Assembly: GCA_934230685.1 (NCBI GenBank)
Contig: CAKQFF010000085.1
Coordinates: 1 to 8,245, forward strand
Origin: an uncultured Prevotella sp.
GTDB lineage: Bacteria > Bacteroidota > Bacteroidia > Bacteroidales > Bacteroidaceae
Length of the DNA: 8,245 nt
Direction: 5' to 3'
Below are positions 1 through 7,166 of the stretch, one piece after another; the stretch's first letter is position 1, and every line of letters starts with the position of its first letter. The notes under the pieces were generated by a model that saw only the letters and a list, made by a program, of their open reading frames with translations, did no database searches and had not been told where the DNA came from. Both the position numbers and the translations under genes were made by a program.

Positions 1-140
1 ATGTAAGCCTTGCCCGCGACTGAATAGACGGCATATTTCTGAGCGTATGCCATGCCGCATGAACCCAAGAGCATCATGCAGAGAACTATGCATATAGCGG
101 CGAATCGTCCGCAATGTATGGCAGAGATGTTATTTTTCAT
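1..140 (-). CDS. N-terminus of an exported protein of unknown function (partial, runs off the window)
   Basis: The gene starts at an ATG at 140-138 and stays open to the window edge, giving 46 residues. The N-terminus is a signal sequence: MKNN, a basic residue at R12, a hydrophobic core (about residues 13-26), then LLGSCGMAYAQ. Two processing sites are possible: lipoprotein cleavage before the Cys of LGSC, or signal peptidase I cleavage at AYA|Q. The mature start would be QKYAVYSVAGKAY or a slightly longer lipoprotein form. The YSVAGK stretch recalls the first strand of FecR-like domains, but too little is present to assign one. The start codon lies inside the end of the caspase gene (ATGAAAAATAA, 11-bp overlap), so translation is probably coupled to it and the product probably belongs to the same envelope cluster. 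The start and export signal are well supported. The function is unknown. Confidence 0.75.
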   Translation of the reverse strand, partial: MKNNISAIHCGRFAAICIVLCMMLLGSCGMAYAQKYAVYSVAGKAY

Positions 141-2136
141 AATTGAAAATGTTAAAGTGTTCTATACCGTTGGGATTGATGAATATCGGAGTCTGCTTGT
201 AGTCGGTGATCTTTCTCACCTCTTTATACAGGAAGAGCTCAAGCTCCTGTGTAGACAGACCCTCGTCGTGCTCCTCGCGTGCAGCTCCGTTGAAACCCTC
301 GACAAGAGCCTTGGTGAAAGCACCGTTGCCCCACGACTCGTCCTCGCGCGACTTTGTGTCGGAAGAACTTGAGGCATAGAGCAGCATGCCATTCTTCGAG
401 CGTTTCAGCTGTTCCACGAAATGGCTTGTGGCAGCCGATCGTGTTCCCTCAAACAAGGCCCCCGAGTAGCAAGCGTCGACAAAGGCAATAAACTTTCCGT
501 TGATGTCTTCGGCCTCGTTGCGGAAGTCGGATGCGCTGAAGCAGTCGTAGAGCTTGTCCGAACTGCATCCGTAGGGGATGAAGTAGAACCGGTCTTTCTC
601 GTCGCGCAGTCCGTGTCCGGCATAGAAGAACACGCACACATCGTTGGGCGACGACTCCTGTTTAAGCCATTCCATAGCCTCGAATATGTCGGCACGTGTG
701 GCCTCGCCGTCGCAAAGCAGTTTCACCTGCACGTCCTCGTAGGGAAGTCCCTTCTTTGTGGCTATCACCTTGGCGAAGTCTTGGGCGTCCTTGCACGTGA
801 GCTTCAGCTTAGGCAGTTTTGGGTCGTTGTAGTCGCCCACGCCTATCGCCACCACGAAGAGCTTGGGCAACTCAAACTGTGATGTCTCGCGGATAAGGCG
901 CAGCGAGACAGGCTCGCTGTTGCCGCAGCTGTTCTGGGCGTACATCATTATCGTGCAGTCGTGGCGCGGCAAATCCACGTCGATGGTGTTGGCGGCTCTT
1001 ACGGCACGTGTGGCAGGCTGTCGCTGTCCGTCCACCATCACCACAATGCGTGTGCTGTCGGGGCAACCGTTGTTGATGAGCTGATACTTCAGCTTCACCT
1101 GGTCGGTGTGGAACATCGACTGGTCTTCGGGGTAGAGAATGCGCAGGGTGGGGGCTTTGGCTACGGTTGCTGTAGGAGCCTGCGCGGCAGGAGAATTGGC
1201 TGGGGCTGCTGTAGGATTAGCCTGGGCATCAGCCTTGGTTTCTGTAGGTTTAGCTGAAGCATTAGTTGGTGCTTCTGTATCTTTAGCCTGAGCATTAGCC
1301 TTGGGGATGGCGGCGCTGGCCTTCTTCAGTTCGTTAGGACCAAGAATCACGTTAGGACTATTGGACTGTTGCGGATTGTTGGCTGGTTGCTCTTGGGCCT
1401 GCTCTTGAGCTTGAGCCTTGGGTTGCTCTTGGACTTGCTCCTTGGGTTGCTCTCCAGGAATGTTTACTTCTATGTCGAAGTCTCCGCTAAGAGTTTCCTT
1501 TTGCGGCTTGGGAGCAGCTGGCTTAGAAGCAGCAGGTTTGGTTGCGGCAACAGGCTCTGAAGCTATAGTTGCAGCAGGCTTTGCAGCTGTAGCTTTTGGC
1601 TCTGAGGTTGCGGCAGCCTTTTGTGTTGGCTCAGCAGTCTCTTTTCCTTCAGCCTTGTTCTTCCACTTGTTGTATTCAGCCTCGTTTTGCTCCACAAGCA
1701 CACCTCTTGCATAGCAGTCGGCAAGAGTGAGCTGGGCTCGCTTGTAGTTGTTACCAGCCGACTCAAGCAGCAGGTTGAAAGCCTTGTCGTAGTCGCGTGG
1801 CACACCGCGTCCGTTCATGTAGCAGTAGGCAAGGTTGTATTGCGCCTTGGCAAAATTCTGCTTGGCAGACCGCTTGAACCACATGGCGGCAGACGTATAG
1901 TCGCGCTGTGTGCCCTCGCCTGTATAGTAGGCATATCCAATGTCAAACTGAGCCTCGGCATTGCCCGTCTCAGCAGATTGAAGATACACCTCAACCGCTT
2001 TCTCGAAGTTTCCCATCCGGTAGAGCGAGTCGGCTCTTTGGAGCAGCTTCTCGCCGTTGTCTGCGATGGTAGTGGCTCCCATGCCGGTAGTCATGAGAAG
2101 CATCGACAGACCAATCATTAATCTATGGCTTGACAT
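130..2136 (-). CDS. exported caspase-family (peptidase C14) protein with Sel1/TPR-like repeats
   Basis: This 668-residue protein probably acts as a cysteine protease outside the cytoplasm. Residues 1-25 form a signal peptide (RLMIGLSMLLMTTGMGA). Residues about 27-162 form TPR/Sel1-like helical repeats, with Sel1 signatures near 58-92 (GYAYYTGEG) and 94-128 (AYCYMNGRGVPRDY). A low-complexity linker rich in A, P, K, Q and E covers about 165-328. A beta-rich region follows (about 329-416, opening LRILYPEDQ) and resembles the Ig-like domains found before caspases in this phylum. The caspase domain covers about 424-668. It has the histidine motif FFYAGHG (His508) and the cysteine motif DACYSG (Cys556, with Asp554 at the acidic S1 position), followed by GNGAFTKAL and a terminal KQTPIF segment, so the catalytic dyad looks intact. 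The gene overlaps the CHASE2 gene upstream by 14 bp and the next exported-protein gene by 11 bp. Substrate and role are unknown. Confidence 0.93.
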   Translation of the reverse strand: MSSHRLMIGLSMLLMTTGMGATTIADNGEKLLQRADSLYRMGNFEKAVEVYLQSAETGNAEAQFDIGYAYYTGEGTQRDYTSAAMWFKRSAKQNFAKAQYNLAYCYMNGRGVPRDYDKAFNLLLESAGNNYKRAQLTLADCYARGVLVEQNEAEYNKWKNKAEGKETAEPTQKAAATSEPKATAAKPAATIASEPVAATKPAASKPAAPKPQKETLSGDFDIEVNIPGEQPKEQVQEQPKAQAQEQAQEQPANNPQQSNSPNVILGPNELKKASAAIPKANAQAKDTEAPTNASAKPTETKADAQANPTAAPANSPAAQAPTATVAKAPTLRILYPEDQSMFHTDQVKLKYQLINNGCPDSTRIVVMVDGQRQPATRAVRAANTIDVDLPRHDCTIMMYAQNSCGNSEPVSLRLIRETSQFELPKLFVVAIGVGDYNDPKLPKLKLTCKDAQDFAKVIATKKGLPYEDVQVKLLCDGEATRADIFEAMEWLKQESSPNDVCVFFYAGHGLRDEKDRFYFIPYGCSSDKLYDCFSASDFRNEAEDINGKFIAFVDACYSGALFEGTRSAATSHFVEQLKRSKNGMLLYASSSSDTKSREDESWGNGAFTKALVEGFNGAAREEHDEGLSTQELELFLYKEVRKITDYKQTPIFINPNGIEHFNIFNYEK

Positions 2137-3310
2137 AATATGTTGACTTTTTTATGATGTTTAACTTAGTGTGTCTTGACAGCATCATTATCACCCATCT
2201 GTATTGCAGACGGGCTGTCTCTACGAGAGCTAGTCCGACGAGTGGCTGCAACAGGCTCACGTAATAGTTGAACCTCGCAAAGAGGATGTAGTTCACTCCT
2301 ACAAGCGCTGTTGTTATGCCAAAGTAGTAGAGCTTCATCCAGTAGATACTTGAGTAAGGACGTCTTTTCATCAGCACAGCTCCCATCCATGCCGACAGAT
2401 AAGACACCATAATGGCTATGATCAGGCTTATGATGCTGCTGGCAGTGTAGACCTTATGGTGTGCCATTGACGATAGCATAGCGTAGGCCTGTATCTTCAT
2501 GCCTGCCATCTTTCCGAGCGGAGTGATGTGAGTGTCGGCTTCCTCGTTGATGGTGCCGAGGATGACAATCTTGTTCTTTATAAGTTTCTTGTTCTTGAGC
2601 ACGTCGCCGTGCTTGATGACAAGGAAGTCGGTGAGGGAGTATTCAATGCTTCGTTGTTTAGGAGTCTGCGGACTGGGTTTGGTGCCCGTGTATTTGCATA
2701 CCGCCATGTAGGGCAATGAGTAAATGGTCGTGTCGCCAAGTTTCTCGTTTTGCGAATATTTGCGGATGCAGCCATATCCCTCGCCCGAGATAACATTGCT
2801 GAACCCCCATGAGTAATCGCCCTCAAGTCCGTCGAAGAACGATGTGCGCACGTGCTTGAATGCGTCTTTCTCGCTGTCGTAGTCAGTCAGCTTGCACGAA
2901 ATCACTCCGTTCTTGATGTTGGCAATGGCATTGATAAGAACCTCGTTCTCCTCCTCGTCGTAGCTTGGACGCTCGAATATAAGGTCGATGACAAACACCT
3001 TTGGCTGGCATTTCTCTATGTCCTCGATGCAGGCGGCTATCTGGCGGCGGTCGTAAAGCTCGGTCATGTCTACGAGCACAATGTCATTGTTGATTTCCTT
3101 CACACCGTTGCTGTTTTGTATCTCGTAATAGATGTCGGTCATGGAGAAGTCGGCAAATGCTTTTTTTACAGGGTCTAATACGGATAGGTTGATTGAGGCA
3201 AAAGCCAGAAACCAACCTAAAAACAAGACAATAAGTGTAACACACAAATGGTCTATGCTTATGAATTTGAAAATTTGGTTTATATATCTGCGTATTTTGG
3301 TTCTGTACAT
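2123..3310 (-). CDS. CHASE2-domain membrane sensor protein without a recognisable output domain
   Basis: The chosen ATG at 3310-3308 gives 395 residues. The frame could be extended 12 codons to a TTG at 3346, but that TTG sits inside the best promoter -7 element, so the ATG is preferred. One N-terminal membrane segment (about 20-41, LIVLFLGWFLAFASINL) is followed by an extracytoplasmic CHASE2 domain (about 42-290). Its signatures are DIVLVDMTELYDR, KVFVIDLIFERPSYD, KIVILGTINEEADTHITPLG and GMKIQAYAMLSSM. Three membrane segments follow (about 293-314, 328-346 and 350-366). This one-plus-three topology is typical of CHASE2 proteins, but the usual cytoplasmic cyclase, kinase or GGDEF domain is missing: only about 29 basic residues follow the last helix. 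Signal output may therefore pass through the periplasmic partners encoded downstream. The stop codon lies 14 bp inside the caspase gene. The ligand is unknown. Confidence 0.88.
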   Translation of the reverse strand: MYRTKIRRYINQIFKFISIDHLCVTLIVLFLGWFLAFASINLSVLDPVKKAFADFSMTDIYYEIQNSNGVKEINNDIVLVDMTELYDRRQIAACIEDIEKCQPKVFVIDLIFERPSYDEEENEVLINAIANIKNGVISCKLTDYDSEKDAFKHVRTSFFDGLEGDYSWGFSNVISGEGYGCIRKYSQNEKLGDTTIYSLPYMAVCKYTGTKPSPQTPKQRSIEYSLTDFLVIKHGDVLKNKKLIKNKIVILGTINEEADTHITPLGKMAGMKIQAYAMLSSMAHHKVYTASSIISLIIAIMVSYLSAWMGAVLMKRRPYSSIYWMKLYYFGITTALVGVNYILFARFNYYVSLLQPLVGLALVETARLQYRWVIMMLSRHTKLNIIKKSTYYVKP

Positions 3311-3335
3311 TGTTAAATACTGTTTAATATTTCTG

Positions 3336-3351
3336 TAATTTTGCAAAATTA
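3336..3351 (-). promoter_or_regulatory. Probable promoter -7 element of the CHASE2-caspase cluster, inside a perfect 16-bp palindrome
   Basis: On the minus strand TAATTTTG (3351 to 3344) matches the Bacteroidetes -7 consensus TAnnTTTG and lies 33 bp upstream of the CHASE2 ATG, predicting a leader of about 28 nt. It is half of the perfect palindrome TAATTTTGCAAAATTA, so the plus strand carries the same element at 3336-3343. I found no TTG -33 box at 19-21 bp for the minus strand. The palindrome could be an operator or simply the by-product of an AT-rich promoter. Confidence 0.5.
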
Positions 3352-3714
3352 ATAAATATATAGCAGATTATAGTTTATTGGTTGTCTCAAAATTGGGACA
3401 TATGTTGCAATGATAGAACACTTTTGGGCGTATATATATAAATATCAGTAATAGTATTATGTCTTATGGATAAGTGGTTAAACGTTTGCATTGAAAAAAA
3501 AGCACCTTTAGCAATGTTTTTCTATCAGGTTATGTGCTTTATTCGTAATTTTGCAGTACGAAAAAAGAAGAGTGAAAACGTATAGGTTAATATAATAGAT
3601 TAGTTTTAAATTGGTAAATAGGTTTGTTTTAGTTTAGAAAACATAAGTAGGTAAGCTCTATTATGGTAAATGATTTGTTTTGATTGTTGTAGGGGTATGA
3701 TGAAAACACAAATA
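3352..3714. other. Non-coding AT-rich stretch; possible small RNA on the plus strand
   Basis: No credible gene is present here. A perfect -7 match, TAATTTTG, lies at 3546-3553 on the plus strand without an obvious -33 box. From 3561 to 3700 the plus strand has only 4 C but about 32 G, and then meets the intrinsic terminator at 3715-3759. A C-poor transcript of about 200 nt (roughly 3560-3759) would fit, but no conserved fold or named RNA family is recognised. A 7-bp inverted repeat (AAAGCAC at 3499-3505, GTGCTTT at 3534-3540) with a 28-nt loop sits just upstream of the -7 match. The evidence is suggestive only. Confidence 0.3.
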
Positions 3715-3759
3715 AAAGGGGTGAGGTTTCGAGAGAAATCTTGCCCCTTTATAATTTTT
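3715..3759 (+). terminator. Rho-independent terminator-like hairpin, plus strand
   Basis: The outer stem AAAGGGG (3715-3721) pairs with CCCCTTT (3744-3750). After a symmetric TG/TG internal loop, an inner stem pairs AGGTTTC (3724-3730) with GAAATCT (3735-3741), including one G-U pair, and is capped by a GAGA tetraloop of the GNRA type. TTTTT follows at 3755-3759. No plus-strand gene ends here, so it either terminates a non-coding transcript or backs up the next hairpin in the other direction. Confidence 0.6.
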
Positions 3760-3773
3760 GCTGATATAGATGC

Positions 3774-3813
3774 AAAAAAAACTCTACAGACAAATCTTTC
3801 TGTAGAGTTTTTT
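3774..3813 (-). terminator. Bidirectional rho-independent terminator downstream of the purF-like gene
   Basis: A perfect 10-bp stem, ACTCTACAGA (3781-3790) with TCTGTAGAGT (3799-3808), encloses an 8-nt loop. It is flanked by seven A (3774-3780) and five T (3809-3813), so it works as stem plus U-tract on either strand. On the minus strand it lies about 80 bp after the purF-like stop codon and is the natural end of the prfC-purF-like transcript. Confidence 0.82.
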
Positions 3814-3890
3814 ATTCCTTTATCTTATGTATTGAGATTTCGAAAGTAAAGAAGTCTATTTCTTTCGCTTGCGAAGTCTAAATCATGTGC

Positions 3891-5327
3891 TTATTCGTCG
3901 GCCTGCTCTTCCAATGTGTATTGGCTTGAGCCGTCGAAACAGTGGGTGCATACCTGGCACTTAGGCAGTCCGATAGCCTTGATGAGCTGCTCGATAGTGT
4001 TGAACTTCAAGGTTGTGAGTCCAAGCTGGCTGCGTATTTCCTCCACCATGCGCTTGTATTGCGGCGAGTCGGTAGTGGCATATTTGTCGAGGTCCTTGTT
4101 GGCATCGCCCTCAAACTTCTCGATGATGCGTCGTGTGATAAGCTCCATGTCGCTCTTGGATGATGTGAAGCCAATGAACGGACAGCCATATACAAGCGGT
4201 GGACAAGCGATGCGCATGTGGCATTCCTTAAGACCAGCCTGGTCGAAGAGCACCTTCACATTGTCGCGCAACTGAGTGCCGCGCACAATAGAGTCGTCGC
4301 AGAAGAGCACGCGCTTGCCCTTGAGCATAGCCTTGTTGGGTATAAGCTTCATCTTTGCCACAAGCGATCGCATCTCCTGGTTGGCAGGAGTGAACGAGCG
4401 CGGCCATGTGGGAGTGTACTTGGCAATGCAGCGCTGGTAAGGCACGCCCTTTCCGGCTGCATATCCCATAGCCATGCCAGTGCCCGAGTCGGGAATGCCC
4501 GAGCAGCAGTCCACTTCCACGTCGTCGGTCTTGGCGAGGTTGAAGCCATTGGCAAATCGAGCTTCCTCCACGTTCTTTCCCTCGTAGCTGGAAGTGGGGA
4601 AACCATAGTATACCCAGAGGAACGAGCATACCTGCATCTTCTTGTTGGCAGGGCGCAACTGTGTCATACTGTCAGCAGTCAGCTGCACAATCTCGCCAGG
4701 TCCAACGTTGTAGCACTCCTCATAGTCGAGGTTGGGAAATGATGTCGACTCGCTCGTCGCTGCATACGCACCGTCCTTCTTGCCTATAATAATAGGTGTG
4801 CGTCCCCATGCGTCGCGTGCACAGATGAGCGAATCCTCGGTCATGATCATAATCGTGCATGATCCCTTCACGTTGTGAAAAACATTCTCTATACCTTCCT
4901 TGAACGTCTTGCCCTGAATGATGAGCAGGGCAACAAGCTCAGTCTGGTTGGTGGAACTCTGTGAAAGTTCGGCAAAGTGCATGTTCTTCTCAAGCAACTG
5001 CTTGGTGAGCTGCTCGATGTTGGCAATCTTTGCCACTGTGCAGATTGCGAACCTTCCAAGGTGTGAGTTGATGACGAGCGGCTGCGCGTCGGTGTCGCTT
5101 ATCACGCCTATGCCTGCTGTGCTGCCTGCAAAGCGGTCGAGCGTAGGCTCAAACTTGGATCGGAAATATGCGCTCTCAAGATTGTGGATAGAGCGTACAA
5201 ATCCTTTTTCCTTACTGTACATCGCCAGACCGCCACGGCGGGTTCCGAGATGTGAGTTGTAATCAGTTCCATAGAAAACGTCTGCCACGCAGCTTTTCTT
5301 GGAGATGGTGCCGAAAATGCCTCCCAT
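3891..5327 (-). CDS. purF: PurF-family amidophosphoribosyltransferase paralog, glutaminase site degenerate
   Basis: At 478 residues this has the length of PurF, which makes 5-phosphoribosylamine from PRPP and glutamine in the first step of purine synthesis. The phosphoribosyltransferase half is clear: RVLFCDDSIVRGTQ (339-352) is the PRPP-binding loop, and SGIPDSGTGMAMGYA (276-290) aligns with the upstream loop of the fold. Cys234 (VCSF), Cys382 (GCPF), Cys460 and Cys463 (CTHCF) align by eye with the four [4Fe-4S] ligands of Bacillus-type PurF. The N-terminal Ntn glutaminase domain is altered. It begins MGGIFG where active PurF has Cys followed by Gly, and the His-Asn-Gly oxyanion segment is replaced by TVAKI (97-101). 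It may use free ammonia, or have another role. It lies 48 bp after prfC with no terminator between, so co-transcription is likely. The symbol refers to the family; this may not be the cell's main PurF. Confidence 0.88.
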   Translation of the reverse strand: MGGIFGTISKKSCVADVFYGTDYNSHLGTRRGGLAMYSKEKGFVRSIHNLESAYFRSKFEPTLDRFAGSTAGIGVISDTDAQPLVINSHLGRFAICTVAKIANIEQLTKQLLEKNMHFAELSQSSTNQTELVALLIIQGKTFKEGIENVFHNVKGSCTIMIMTEDSLICARDAWGRTPIIIGKKDGAYAATSESTSFPNLDYEECYNVGPGEIVQLTADSMTQLRPANKKMQVCSFLWVYYGFPTSSYEGKNVEEARFANGFNLAKTDDVEVDCCSGIPDSGTGMAMGYAAGKGVPYQRCIAKYTPTWPRSFTPANQEMRSLVAKMKLIPNKAMLKGKRVLFCDDSIVRGTQLRDNVKVLFDQAGLKECHMRIACPPLVYGCPFIGFTSSKSDMELITRRIIEKFEGDANKDLDKYATTDSPQYKRMVEEIRSQLGLTTLKFNTIEQLIKAIGLPKCQVCTHCFDGSSQYTLEEQADE

Positions 5328-5375
5328 AAGTTTCTTTTGTGCTTTTTTTTATTAAAGATTTGGTTGGGTTTTTGC

Positions 5376-6944
5376 TTAGAACTCGCTTGTGAAGTGGAAC
5401 TTTATGTGCTTAAAGTCCTGTTGTGCCATTGACAGCACATATCCGGAGTCGGCAAGAAACACGTCGCGCCCGTCGCGGTCCTTCGCCATATATTGGTACT
5501 TGCGTTTCTTGAACTGGTCGAGTTCTTCGGCATCGTCGCTCTCAATCCAGCAAGCCTTGTGCAAGTGTACGGGTTCCCAGCGGCACTTGGCGTTGTACTC
5601 GTTCTCCAGGCGATATTGTATCACCTCAAACTGCAACTGTCCCACTGTACCTATAATCTTTCGGCCGTTGAACTGGTTGACGAACAGCTGAGCCACACCC
5701 TCGTCCATGAGCTGGTTGATGCCCTTCTCAAGCTGCTTTGCCTTCATAGGGTCGTCGTTCTCGATGTATTTGAACATCTCTGGTGAGAATGATGGTAGTC
5801 CGCGGAAATGCAGTTTCTCGCCTTCCGTCAGAGTGTCGCCTATTTTGAATATGCCGTTGTCGGGTAGTCCGACGATGTCGCCTGGCCAAGCCTCGTCGAT
5901 GGTGCTCTTGCGCTGCGCCATGAATTGTGTGGGCGAAGAGAAGCGCAAAGTCTTGCCCTGTCTTACGTGCAGGTAGGGCTTGTTGCGCTCAAACTTGCCG
6001 CTGCACACCTTGCAGAAGGCAATACATGAGCGGTGGTTGGGGTCGATGTTGGCTGTGATCTTGAATATGAAGCCCGTGAACTTAGGCTCTTCAGGTGAGA
6101 CCTCGCGCTCCTCAGCCTTTGTAGGCTTGGGCGATGGTGCTATCTTAACAAAACAGTTGAGCAACTCCTGAACACCGAAATTGTTCAATGCAGAACCAAA
6201 GAACACAGGTGCCACCTCTGCTGAGCGGTAGGTCTCCACGTCGAACTCAGGATAGACACCATCTATAAGCTCCACGTCGTCGCGCAGCTGTTGTGCGTCC
6301 TGCTCTCCGATATGTGCCTCAAGCTCGCTGGAGTTGATGTCCACCTCCACCTTTTCAGTCACACGCTGCTTGTCGGGCTTGAAAAGGTCGAGCTTGTTCT
6401 CATATATATTGTATACGCCCTTAAACTTGGCACCTATGTTGATAGGCCATGAAAGCGGACGTACACTAATCTGCAGCTCCTCCTCGAGTTCGTCGAGCAA
6501 GTCGAATGGGTCGCGTCCCTCGCGGTCCATCTTGTTGATAAAGATGATGACTGGAGTGTTGCGCATGCGGCACACCTCCATGAGCTTTTTTGTCTGTGTC
6601 TCCACGCCCTTTGCACCATCTACTACGATGATGGCAGAGTCCACGGCAGTGAGTGTGCGGTATGTGTCCTCGCAGAAATCCTGGTGTCCCGGAGTGTCGA
6701 GGATATTGATTTTATAACCCTCATAGTCAAACTCCATTACAGATGTAGACACCGAGATACCGCGCTGCTTCTCAATCTCCATCCAGTCGGATGTGGCAGT
6801 CTTGCGTATTTTATTGTTCTTTACTGCACCTGCCACCTGTATCTGTCCACCGAAGAGAAGAAACTTCTCGGTGAGTGTAGTCTTACCTGCGTCAGGGTGT
6901 GAAATGATGGCGAAGGTTCGCCTGCGTTCTATTTCTTGATTCAT
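5376..6944 (-). CDS. prfC: peptide chain release factor 3
   Basis: This 522-residue translational GTPase removes RF1 or RF2 from the ribosome after peptide release. The G-domain motifs are intact: G1 SHPDAGKT (15-22), G2 RGISVSTSV (61-69), G3 DTPGHQDF (83-90) and G4 NKMD (137-140), with the segment [11 protein letters not shown] later in the G domain. [19 protein letters not shown] and the [11 protein letters not shown] context distinguish RF3 from EF-G, as does the lack of EF-G domains IV and V. Length is close to that of other RF3 proteins. The start is supported by a complete promoter (TTG, 19 bp, TAACTTTG) that predicts a leader of only about 14 nt. The gene is followed after 48 bp by the purF-like gene on the same strand. 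No anomalies seen. Confidence 0.97.
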   Translation of the reverse strand: MNQEIERRRTFAIISHPDAGKTTLTEKFLLFGGQIQVAGAVKNNKIRKTATSDWMEIEKQRGISVSTSVMEFDYEGYKINILDTPGHQDFCEDTYRTLTAVDSAIIVVDGAKGVETQTKKLMEVCRMRNTPVIIFINKMDREGRDPFDLLDELEEELQISVRPLSWPINIGAKFKGVYNIYENKLDLFKPDKQRVTEKVEVDINSSELEAHIGEQDAQQLRDDVELIDGVYPEFDVETYRSAEVAPVFFGSALNNFGVQELLNCFVKIAPSPKPTKAEEREVSPEEPKFTGFIFKITANIDPNHRSCIAFCKVCSGKFERNKPYLHVRQGKTLRFSSPTQFMAQRKSTIDEAWPGDIVGLPDNGIFKIGDTLTEGEKLHFRGLPSFSPEMFKYIENDDPMKAKQLEKGINQLMDEGVAQLFVNQFNGRKIIGTVGQLQFEVIQYRLENEYNAKCRWEPVHLHKACWIESDDAEELDQFKKRKYQYMAKDRDGRDVFLADSGYVLSMAQQDFKHIKFHFTSEF

Positions 6945-6963
6945 AATATCTGCTTTTCGGATG

Positions 6964-6993
6964 CAAAGTTACAGAAAGTCTCGCATAATACAA
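6964..6993 (-). promoter_or_regulatory. prfC promoter, Bacteroidetes -33/-7 type
   Basis: On the minus strand, TTG (6993-6991) is separated by exactly 19 bp from TAACTTTG (6971-6964), a perfect TAnnTTTG. Transcription should begin near 6958, about 14 nt before the prfC ATG. The transcript probably includes the purF-like gene. Confidence 0.75.
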
Positions 6994-7130
6994 AATATGA
7001 AAGCGAGTAAGTGTTTAAAAATATTCTTGTATATAAAACGGATATTGTTTTTTTTATGCAGAATAAGCATGATTTTTTGCTGCTTATGCCTTGGAAAATG
7101 TATTTCATGCCTATTTGAGAAAAATTGCGG

Positions 7131-7161
7131 TTGTGGTGAATAATTATTATTAGTAACTTTG
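7131..7161 (+). promoter_or_regulatory. Promoter of the small-RNA candidate, Bacteroidetes -33/-7 type
   Basis: On the plus strand TTG (7131-7133) is followed after 20 bp by TAACTTTG (7154-7161), a perfect TAnnTTTG. It is divergent from the prfC promoter and no protein gene lies downstream on this strand before 8173. Predicted start of transcription is near 7167. Confidence 0.65.
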
Positions 7162-7166
7162 CAAGT

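Noticed and set aside
1141..1700. Repetitive-looking DNA that might be a tandem repeat or CRISPR
   Set aside because: It is the coding sequence of the low-complexity A/P/K/Q/E linker of the caspase protein. There are no regular repeat units with spacers.
3697..3849. Plus-strand frame of about 50 codons (MMKTQIKGVRF...)
   Set aside because: It runs through both terminator hairpins and resembles no protein. The sequence is explained by the stems.
4218..4742. Long plus-strand frame of 174 codons opposite the purF-like gene
   Set aside because: Antisense shadow of a clear coding gene, caused by its codon bias. The same applies to the frame at 1621-2121 opposite the caspase gene.
6961..7143. Plus-strand frame of 60 codons, Cys-rich
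   Set aside because: It begins in the prfC promoter, lies in AT-rich DNA, and stops just before the next promoter. Composition is that of translated intergenic sequence.
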